DNA from: a virus
Reading direction: 5' to 3' (one strand)
Virus record (IMG/VR): IMGVR_UViG_3300023179_000393
Coordinates: 1 to 28,676 of that record
Length of the DNA: 28,676 bases
The notes under the pieces: generated by a model
What the model was told of the DNA's origin: nothing
The model's database searches: none
Seen by the model: only the letters and a program-made list of their open reading frames with translations
Translations under genes and position numbers: made by a program
In this document: piece by piece, positions 14,711 through 21,507 of the stretch
How positions within the stretch are numbered: the first letter of the stretch is position 1
How the letters are laid out: each line of letters begins with the position of its first letter

Positions 14711-14729
14711 CTAGTATTTAACTGCGTGA

Positions 14730-14813
14730 CTATTTCAATGTGAATTTTAGTTCAATATTAACAGAAAACCCTACAGGCAATTCACCAATCAGTGTAGGAT
14801 TACTAAGAAACAT
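14730..14813 (-). CDS. Very short ORF, 27 residues, doubtful
   Basis: The frame MFLSNPTLIG, then ELPVGFSVNIELKFTLK, then TAG. The residue mix (strand-like, no low-complexity runs) looks coding, but there is no clear ribosome site and a stop codon in the same frame lies about 15 bases before the ATG. It fills most of the 14711-14829 gap together with an imperfect hairpin (CCTACA...TGTAGG). It may be a fragment of the gene whose end is at 14561, or a real peptide. Confidence 0.3.
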   Translation of the reverse strand: MFLSNPTLIGELPVGFSVNIELKFTLK

Positions 14814-14829
14814 TATCGGAATATTTTAT

Positions 14830-15150
14830 TTACGTTTTTGGATGTGTATCTTTAATTAATTTAATATTGCTATAAAAAGGTTCTATTCTTTTCGTTTCAT
14901 CGTTATTCATGCCATGCCACAACATATCCAGCTGTTCACCAATTGGTGGATATCGTCTATCTCTTTGATATTGTTTATTGTTCCAGTCATTTTCTAATAG
15001 TGCTTTTCTTTGTTCAACAAGAGCATGATCAATATCAACTATATTTCCATTACTATCTCTAGCTATGATCGTGCCATTTTCATCCGAAACACCGGTAACA
15101 TTGTTATAAAGTTCTAATATGGCTTCGTGGTCAAATCGTTTATATATCAT
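14830..15150 (-). CDS. Small tail-region protein with YPPIGEQLDML motif
   Basis: A 106-residue protein. The ATG at 15150 overlaps the previous stop as ATGA, so I chose it over the in-frame ATG at 15165. The C-terminal half carries RRYPPIGEQLDMLWHGM...IKLIKDTHPK, a pattern (YP...EQLDMLW...IK...PK) seen in many small phage proteins beside tail fibres; in others it is called a tail-fibre assembly or chaperone-like protein. The first half holds VTGVSDENGTIIARDSNGN, a short beta hairpin. No membrane segment. It ends the imported-looking block and lies downstream of an oxygenase gene. Function inferred only from position. Confidence 0.72.
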   Translation of the reverse strand: MIYKRFDHEAILELYNNVTGVSDENGTIIARDSNGNIVDIDHALVEQRKALLENDWNNKQYQRDRRYPPIGEQLDMLWHGMNNDETKRIEPFYSNIKLIKDTHPKT

Positions 15151-15731
15151 AAAATAACATTCCATGCTATACTGACTCTTAGTTGATCTGACTCGTTATG
15201 AGGGACAGTATAATGTTCTAACCAAGACGGAAAAACTAAACCCATTCCTACTTTAGGTTGGATAATCATTTGTTGTCCAGCCGATAACCGAGAATATCTA
15301 GCGGCTGGCCTAGGGTCTATAAAAATCAACGAACCATAATTTTCTATAAAACTGTCAGGAATACTAACGTAATAGCAACCACTTATGTCGGCTCCGGGAT
15401 GGACATGGCATAAAGACATATCATTAGCCCCCAGCACTACATACCAACATTCTATTTTTGCTTGAGAAAAATCTAATGATTGGTTGGTTTGTTCTGTAAA
15501 ATACTTTGAGCTCACGTCTTGTAAAAAATTTTTAAGGCCTCGAGACCATACGGCATCAATATCAGTAAGGTTTGGTTCGCCATGAGCTGTGGTTTTACCA
15601 TTTAAACTATAACGATTTCTTTTCGTCTGATCTATGTTTTGATTGACGTATTCAAGTAAATCAACATGAAAATTTTGACTGTCTTTGGGTACGTGAAATT
15701 CTAAAATATTAGTACTAAAGCATTTCATCAT
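15147..15731 (-). CDS. 2-oxoglutarate/Fe(II) oxygenase, Oxy_5 type
   Basis: A 194-residue protein with the complete motif set: C-H109-V-H111-PGADISGCYYV, the distal FPSWLEHY (H173) and VPH178, and R185 in LRVSIAWN for 2-oxoglutarate. This is the pattern of the 2OG-FeII_Oxy_5 (putative oxygenase) family found in phages and bacteria. The start has ATG at 15731 and 15728 in tandem, with GGAG upstream. It overlaps the Cys-rich small gene by 17 bases and the next gene by ATGA. Being embedded among fibre genes suggests that it modifies a fibre protein or a surface target, but the substrate is not visible. Confidence 0.85.
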   Translation of the reverse strand: MMKCFSTNILEFHVPKDSQNFHVDLLEYVNQNIDQTKRNRYSLNGKTTAHGEPNLTDIDAVWSRGLKNFLQDVSSKYFTEQTNQSLDFSQAKIECWYVVLGANDMSLCHVHPGADISGCYYVSIPDSFIENYGSLIFIDPRPAARYSRLSAGQQMIIQPKVGMGLVFPSWLEHYTVPHNESDQLRVSIAWNVIL

Positions 15732-15909
15732 CGATTGATCTCCAAGAGTTTTTGTTTTTCCCCCATTTGTTTAAGGGACAATAGGATTCCTGTAATCGAG
15801 TTTTTATCGGCATATAACACATACAAATTTCGCATATTTTAAACTTACTATTAAATTTTTCGCAGTTCATACATATTTCATATCTTTTTATAGAATCGCT
15901 CAAAATCAT
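15715..15909 (-). CDS. Zinc-ribbon-like small protein, second CPLNKW copy
   Basis: A 64-residue protein with Cys at 13, 16, 26, 29, 31 and 44 and CYM, CPLNKW, the same layout as the 12315-12518 product. GAGGAG at about 15921-15926 supports the ATG at 15909 even though this makes it overlap the thioredoxin-like gene by 32 bases. It lies between that gene and the 2-oxoglutarate oxygenase. Two copies in one tail region, one resident and one in the imported-looking block, suggest that the protein accompanies fibres. Confidence 0.78.
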   Translation of the reverse strand: MILSDSIKRYEICMNCEKFNSKFKICEICMCYMPIKTRLQESYCPLNKWGKNKNSWRSIDDEML

Positions 15910-16189
15910 TTTTTATAAGCTCCTCTGGTGCTATTCCTACTCTTAATCTTGGTTCAGATAAATCCTTCCTAAATAGATACAAAATTGGAACTTCGGGCGG
16001 CGGAAAGGGCATATCATCGGCTTCAATAAAATATATATTGTCGTTAATAAAAGTCTTTAAAATATTTGCGGCTTCTGGTATAAATTGCCCACAAACTTCG
16101 CACCGATCTGAAAAAACAAAAAATGCTTGATCTACTTGATTTTTTGTCAATTCCACTGCCTGTGAATATTCAATATTTTTTTTAATCAT
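15878..16189 (-). CDS. Thioredoxin-fold protein with CxxC
   Basis: A 103-residue protein with start at ATG 16189, one base after the upstream stop; the longer in-frame start (16258) lies inside the previous gene. FFVFSDRCEVCGQFIP places C30-x-x-C33 after a beta strand as in thioredoxins, and ADDMPFPPPEVPILYLF resembles the cis-Pro segment. It would act in the cytoplasm (no signal). Possible role: forming or reducing the disulfides of Cys-rich adhesins next to it, such as the lectin tip of the neighbour. It might instead serve the reductase; distance argues against this. The fold is read by eye. Confidence 0.7.
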   Translation of the reverse strand: MIKKNIEYSQAVELTKNQVDQAFFVFSDRCEVCGQFIPEAANILKTFINDNIYFIEADDMPFPPPEVPILYLFRKDLSEPRLRVGIAPEELIKNDFERFYKKI

Positions 16190-16190
16190 A

Positions 16191-17690
16191 TCAATTTGAA
16201 CAAGAATAAGTTCTAGTAAAGCCCGCTTCGGCAGCAACGCAGGTATAATTGTTTGCACCGGCTGTACAAGTATAACGTATAGAAAAACTCTTACTTGATC
16301 CGCCTTGAGGATCGCCGTAATCTAATGGATTAAAATTACAAGTTTGCTGTCCGTTGCAGACGCTTTGAAATTGTGTAATTCTGTTACCACCTGTGCCGTC
16401 GGAACATCCACTTAGGTAATTGGCGTACACCCCCGTTATTGTATTTGCAATAACGACAATATTAAAAGCTCTGTCTGCTGTTTTGTTAAAGGAATTAGTA
16501 GCTCGTAGTGTAAAATTCCATGTTTGTACTGTAGTACCAGCAGAAACAGTGCCCGAAATGGCTCCAGATGAGTTTATGCTCAACCCTGAGGGCAGTGACC
16601 CCGACGCCACCGAATACCCAGTAATCGTTCCGTAGGCAGTGGTGGCAGCTACAGTAACAGTAGAAAATGTTGCTGTCCTGGCAGTACTTGCACCTAACTT
16701 ACCTGAAGCTGTTGTCCAAGTTGGTGGAGGCATTTCGGCCAGTATATTAAAAGTACGATCAGTGAAATTACCAGCGTTATCTGTTGCTCGCAAAATAAAT
16801 TCAACCACTGTGTCAGAAGCATAAGATGTAGATAATGTTCCTGTTATTTGTCCATTGGAAGATAAAGATAACCCAGTTGGCAAAGCATTGGCCTGTAGAC
16901 TGTAGGTCACAGAACTGCCCACATCAGCATCAGTGGCTAACACAGTAATATTAGCCGCGGTCCCTATAGTAACGTTCCCGATTCCTCCAGAAGCAGTTTG
17001 CCAAACCGGTGGTTGACCGCAATCAATACAATCTAATTTAGTAAATAATCCGCTGGCCTGTATTACTTTAACATCCAGTGGACCCTCACTAATGGTAAAA
17101 TCACGCGGTGTAGTGGCCCTGAGTTGCGATGGATCTACCACTACTACCGATAAAGATGAGTATTCTATACCAGCATTTGAAATAAATTTAACAATAGCGT
17201 CACTGGTAAAATTAGCACCGGTAATTGTAAATAAAGTTCCTGATTCACCGTTGAATGTAGCAGGGCTTATGGTACTAATTGAAGGCGGTTGTGCGCCAAA
17301 TGCACCCCATCCACCTTGAGTATAAACTTCTGCAAATCCTGTTGTGCTATTATACCGCATCATACCCACAGTAGGTGTAGCAGGACGTTGCGCAGTAGTA
17401 CCGCTGGGCAAGTCAAAAAATCCTGTACTGCTACTCTCAGCATCATAAACTGTGCCAACTGGCAGCCAACTAGTACCGTTATAAACTTCTACTGTAGCCA
17501 GTGTTGTGTTATATCGTACTGAACCACTAGTAGTGCTCACAGGGCGCTGTGCGGTTGTACCACTTGGTAGATCTATATAACCTGTACTAGTATTTGCCTG
17601 ATCGCTAATTTGACTAGGTGTGACGGTTACTCCGGTTAGAACACCTGTATCAGATATAATACTAGCTTGTTGAAACGCGCGACTTGGCAT
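16191..17690 (-). CDS. Tail adhesin with Ig-like domains and SUEL-type lectin tip
   Basis: A 499-residue adhesin. Two tandem tail modules start STGYIDLPSGTTAQRP (about 35) and STGFFDLPSGTTAQRP (about 88). An IPT/TIG-like domain (about 137-215, ITGANFTSDAIVKF) and two Ig-like He_PIG domains (about 227-318 and 324-414; LPTGLSLSS, LPSGLSINSSG) follow. The tip (418-476) resembles the SUEL galactose/rhamnose-binding lectin: VCNGQQTCNFN...YGDPQGGSSKSFSIRYTC, with Cys at 429, 445, 451 and 475. Two more Cys (484, 497) may add a disulfide. AAGGAG lies upstream of the ATG. CTAG is dense in the first 80 codons and sparse after that. The lectin call is from the Cys and GDP pattern; sugar specificity unknown. 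Confidence 0.8.
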   Translation of the reverse strand: MPSRAFQQASIISDTGVLTGVTVTPSQISDQANTSTGYIDLPSGTTAQRPVSTTSGSVRYNTTLATVEVYNGTSWLPVGTVYDAESSSTGFFDLPSGTTAQRPATPTVGMMRYNSTTGFAEVYTQGGWGAFGAQPPSISTISPATFNGESGTLFTITGANFTSDAIVKFISNAGIEYSSLSVVVVDPSQLRATTPRDFTISEGPLDVKVIQASGLFTKLDCIDCGQPPVWQTASGGIGNVTIGTAANITVLATDADVGSSVTYSLQANALPTGLSLSSNGQITGTLSTSYASDTVVEFILRATDNAGNFTDRTFNILAEMPPPTWTTASGKLGASTARTATFSTVTVAATTAYGTITGYSVASGSLPSGLSINSSGAISGTVSAGTTVQTWNFTLRATNSFNKTADRAFNIVVIANTITGVYANYLSGCSDGTGGNRITQFQSVCNGQQTCNFNPLDYGDPQGGSSKSFSIRYTCTAGANNYTCVAAEAGFTRTYSCSN

Positions 17691-17699
17691 AGTAACTCC

Positions 17700-18011
17700 T
17701 TAGGTTGTAGTATCAGCACCAACAGGTGTAGGCTCTATGGTTTCTGGTTCTGCTTGTAGTTCTAGTTGTGGTTCTGCTTGTGGCGGTATAGGTACTACTT
17801 GATGTATCATAACACGCGTACCAGTTATTTGAGGTGTTGCAGCCGCTAGTTGGTGTGTGCTAGGATTGTAGTTGGGATAGATTACTTCATACACATTATG
17901 TTCAAGCATCCACTCCTGTGTACCACTAGGCGGAAAGCAGTTGTTAATAAACATCTGTTGCATAGTTTGTGCCGTGTTAACTACACGATTATTTTCGATG
18001 ATTGCGTACAT
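17700..18011 (-). CDS. Small tail-associated protein, MYAIIENNRVVNT family
   Basis: A 103-residue protein starting MYAIIENNRVVNT with HNVYEVIYPNYNP and PQITGTRVMIHQVV. The first 75 residues look like a compact beta domain; the end is a Pro/Glu-rich tail (PQAEPQLELQAEPETIEP) that is probably unfolded. Proteins of this pattern are frequent downstream of fibres in marine phages, as I recall. GAGG from the end of the previous gene serves as ribosome site. It sits between the 1161- and 499-residue adhesins. It may help fibre folding or act as a small virion component. Confidence 0.75.
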   Translation of the reverse strand: MYAIIENNRVVNTAQTMQQMFINNCFPPSGTQEWMLEHNVYEVIYPNYNPSTHQLAAATPQITGTRVMIHQVVPIPPQAEPQLELQAEPETIEPTPVGADTTT

Positions 18012-18013
18012 AT

Positions 18014-21000
18014 TTAGCCTCGGGGAAATGGTGCGGTTGGTAGTGCTAAAACATTGGTGCCGTTAAATACCATTTGATTGGCATTAGCTCCGGTGCCTGT
18101 GGCATAACGAGATATTCCTCGGGTAATGCGAAGATTGTTTAGATACCCATGCAAAGTGGTTACTTCTTGTAAATCTCCTTGTACACCAACAAAAAAGGAT
18201 CTTGTAGTGCTATTAAAAGTATCATACGCAGTTATTGGAGAAAATGCTGCACCATTTAAATATGAAGTTATAGTTGAACCATTTCTTACACATGCTATAT
18301 GTTGCCATTGATTTAACAAAACAGTTATTCCTGTAGATACATCATAATTAGTAGATCCATTTGGACTTTGTGCTATTCTTAAAAGCCCAGAAGTTTGTGC
18401 AGTGTAAAAAACGATTGATCTTACCGTATTTGGAGATCCATAACCAAAATCAAAAATAACATTACTATCTGTAAAAGATAAAGGATAAAACCAAAATTCT
18501 AAAGTCCAGTTGCTAGATCCAAAATACAGTTGTGGAGAATAAGGTATTTTTAAATAATCTCCATCACCATCAAAATACAGCGACGAACCACCAATTAATT
18601 GATCAAACTTAGCCTGCGCACGTGTGGTGTGCACATTGCCTACAGACTCTAACACATTGCGACCAGTTGCGTCGACTGCTGCGGCGTTGCCAAAGTTTAA
18701 GAGTAGTTGTGTTCCTGGTATACTGGTTAGTGGACCTGTTGGTGGTGTAAATACCTGTATACCTGTAGTTGTAGCTACTGTTTGATATTGATCAGGAATA
18801 GTACCTTTAACTATACGTATGGAAGACATATAGTTTCCAGATCCTCCGGCAGTAATAAAACCTGTGTTAGTAGCATTTAATGTTCTACTACTAGTACTAT
18901 AATTTTGTAGTACTCCATTAATAAATAGTCTAAAAGCATTACCTACTCTAGTAACTACACAATGATTCCAGGCATTGGGTGTAATTGTATTTGCGCTAGT
19001 TCTAAAGTAATCTTCTCCGCCACCTCCATCTAAGGCAATAGACAGTTGATTAGTACCATCAATTGCAAAGTAGTACTCTGAATTTCCTACATCGCCACCT
19101 ACATATTTTTGAGCAATTGTAGCCGCTGTTCCCACTAAATAAACCCAGCCTTCAATACAAAAATCTACTGAATTAAGATTTAGTGCAGGTGAATGTGGTA
19201 TAGTTAAGCTTCCGCCTGAGAAGTAACCAGAACCACCTGTAAATTGTGGACTTATAGCGCTAGTTGGTGCAAATGGTGATAGCGGAACTATTTTAGGTGT
19301 ATTACTTCTTGCAATAGTATGATTATTGCTACTTCTATCTATAGGTCTATTATCTAAAGCTGTTAAAATTCTAACAGTACCAGTAATTGGAGTAGTTTCT
19401 AATCCTTTATGTCCTATAAAACTACTATTTAAATTTTGTGAACTAGGTATAAAATTTGTATTTGCTTGATATAGTGCTTGACCAGTAACTATTCGTAAAT
19501 TATTGACTATTAGACCATAAGTATTAGTTAAATTATATATTGCTGCTATTCTAGCTCCACCAGTTGGAGTTGCATATGTGGTAGTATCTGTACCAGTAGC
19601 AACCTGTACACCATTTAGGTACAATCTGGCGGCAGATCCATCCTTAACAAGCGCAATATGATACCATTGATTTACATTAATAGTAGTATTATGACTTATT
19701 GGTGTTGCTCCGCTTACAGCATAATAACCAATATTTGTAGAACTTACACCTATAGAAAATCCCAAAGTACAAGCTGTATTGCCAGAATTAAATGGATAAA
19801 CTATAGGTCCACCAGCTGCAATAGGAAGTAATACCCATGACTCTATAGTCCAATTGCCGGAACCAAATGCCAGTATACTACCTGGTAAATCATATGTATT
19901 AGTTGCATCACAACTAAAACTCCACCCCGTAGGACTAAATGGGCTGAACGCACCCTGCGTGGTGTTGCCGTTCTTTGTAACGAGGAACTCGTTGGGGCTG
20001 GAGTCTAAGAAGCTGATGTTCTGAGATGGAGCGCGGGTGAGTAACGTGCAAAGTACCGTATTAGTGATAGGGGTTGGCGGAACAGTGAGAATAGTGATAT
20101 TACTAGATGAAGTAGGATCATAAACCGCTGTTCCTTTTAGGACACGCAAACCACTAATATATCCATTTAAATATGCTCCAGGATTAGAGGTTGATCCTAT
20201 ATACTGAACTGCATTATTAAAGGCGTAGTTATCGCTGCTACTAGATCCAACTGAAATACCATTGAGCCACATGCGGCTTTGATTGCTAGTATTTCTGCAA
20301 ATAACTATGTGCATCCAAGCATTTGCAGTAAAATTACTTGGCGCTACTGAAATAATATTTGCAACCCCAGATTTGCCATAATTGATTCCAGCAGGGCTAG
20401 GTGTAACATCAAGTGAAAAAGTATTTGCACCACCCTGCGTTATGACTTGTGAACCAGTTGTTGTACAATAAAACCAGCACTCAAACGTAAAGGCTTGACC
20501 TGCCGCAAAATCAAAAATATTGCTTGCCGGAGTCGTTAAATAAGAAGAGCCATTAAAATACCCCGCGCCGGTAGTTGTGTCGGTGGATACAAACGGGCTG
20601 TTGTCGGTGATGCGGCAGTCGCCGTTACGGGTGATTGTGAAGTTGTTACCGCTGTTGTCGATGAAGCGGTTGGACTGGCAAGTCAGCAGGGACGTGTTGG
20701 TGATGTTCTGTAGCGGCTGGGTAGGAGGCGTGAAGTTGCTCGTGTAGACAGCGGTGCCTTTGACAATACGGACGTTAGAGATATAACCAGTAAATGACTC
20801 GCTTGAACTTGAAATGCTTACTCCACCGGAAGACCAATTTATTGTTGAAGGAACGGTTACAGCGGCCCCCAATTGAATTCCATTGACAAAAAACCTTCTT
20901 GTTGCTCCGCTCCCTTCATAGGACACCGCTATATGCTGCCATGTATTTAATTGCGGAGATCCAAAACTAATCCACTGGGTTCCATCCCACATTTCAAACA

Positions 21001-21499
21001 ATGTTGAGGATGAATTTATGCGAAGTGAATAACCCTGAAAGGGCGACGACAAATTGTAGGCGAATAAAATCTGTGGGTTATTAGATGTCGATACCGGATA
21101 TACCCACGCTTCAAGAGTAAATGCTACGGAATTTGTAAGCTGAAGGGCCGCATTGCTAGAAACACTTAAATAATCAGTCGTCCCATCAAAATAAACGCTG
21201 TAATTCCCCCCAAAGTACGGAGAGAACGGACGAGGGCCAACGTCACCATTGGGCGTGATTAAGAAGTTATTGGTACTGGCGTCTGCGTTGTAGGACAGGG
21301 GCAGGTTCATTGCACTACGCCCGCGTGTATAGGGCACATCACCTTGCAGTAGTAGTGTTGTATAGTTAAAGTATGGATCGCGACCAACTGGCCACTGCTC
21401 GCGCGCGTTGTAGACTAACTGATCTTTTAGTGTGTAGACGCCACCAGCACTAGCCTGCGTAGGTTGAATAGTAGCTGTACTACCTATATATCGGCTCAT
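18014..21499 (-). CDS. Giant tail adhesin with five LamG-like modules
   Basis: A 1161-residue protein with N-terminal GGVYTLKDQ...REQWPVG, the docking-type motif shared with the 870- and 314-residue proteins. Five concanavalin/LamG-like modules follow at about 100-262, 312-470, 525-700, 765-930 and 985-1150, each with a WVY/WFY strand, NTWQHIAV or AWMHIVI, and VNGIQLG-type signatures, and GYISNVRIVKGT at the end. Linkers such as NTSLLTCQSNRFIDNSGNNF separate them. LamG modules bind carbohydrates or proteins. CTAG density is low in module 1 and its linkers and high in modules 3-5, suggesting assembly from different sources. AGGAG precedes the ATG. A receptor-binding role is likely. Confidence 0.9.
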   Translation of the reverse strand: MSRYIGSTATIQPTQASAGGVYTLKDQLVYNAREQWPVGRDPYFNYTTLLLQGDVPYTRGRSAMNLPLSYNADASTNNFLITPNGDVGPRPFSPYFGGNYSVYFDGTTDYLSVSSNAALQLTNSVAFTLEAWVYPVSTSNNPQILFAYNLSSPFQGYSLRINSSSTLFEMWDGTQWISFGSPQLNTWQHIAVSYEGSGATRRFFVNGIQLGAAVTVPSTINWSSGGVSISSSSESFTGYISNVRIVKGTAVYTSNFTPPTQPLQNITNTSLLTCQSNRFIDNSGNNFTITRNGDCRITDNSPFVSTDTTTGAGYFNGSSYLTTPASNIFDFAAGQAFTFECWFYCTTTGSQVITQGGANTFSLDVTPSPAGINYGKSGVANIISVAPSNFTANAWMHIVICRNTSNQSRMWLNGISVGSSSSDNYAFNNAVQYIGSTSNPGAYLNGYISGLRVLKGTAVYDPTSSSNITILTVPPTPITNTVLCTLLTRAPSQNISFLDSSPNEFLVTKNGNTTQGAFSPFSPTGWSFSCDATNTYDLPGSILAFGSGNWTIESWVLLPIAAGGPIVYPFNSGNTACTLGFSIGVSSTNIGYYAVSGATPISHNTTINVNQWYHIALVKDGSAARLYLNGVQVATGTDTTTYATPTGGARIAAIYNLTNTYGLIVNNLRIVTGQALYQANTNFIPSSQNLNSSFIGHKGLETTPITGTVRILTALDNRPIDRSSNNHTIARSNTPKIVPLSPFAPTSAISPQFTGGSGYFSGGSLTIPHSPALNLNSVDFCIEGWVYLVGTAATIAQKYVGGDVGNSEYYFAIDGTNQLSIALDGGGGEDYFRTSANTITPNAWNHCVVTRVGNAFRLFINGVLQNYSTSSRTLNATNTGFITAGGSGNYMSSIRIVKGTIPDQYQTVATTTGIQVFTPPTGPLTSIPGTQLLLNFGNAAAVDATGRNVLESVGNVHTTRAQAKFDQLIGGSSLYFDGDGDYLKIPYSPQLYFGSSNWTLEFWFYPLSFTDSNVIFDFGYGSPNTVRSIVFYTAQTSGLLRIAQSPNGSTNYDVSTGITVLLNQWQHIACVRNGSTITSYLNGAAFSPITAYDTFNSTTRSFFVGVQGDLQEVTTLHGYLNNLRITRGISRYATGTGANANQMVFNGTNVLALPTAPFPRG

Positions 21500-21507
21500 A
21501 TTTACTC

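Noticed and set aside
14711-14829. Imperfect hairpin CCTACA...TGTAGG as a terminator
   Set aside because: Six-base stem with a 17-base loop and no T run on either side.
17370-17600. Tandem module repeats as a CRISPR-like or intergenic array
   Set aside because: They are two in-frame copies of a protein module; only two units and no spacers.
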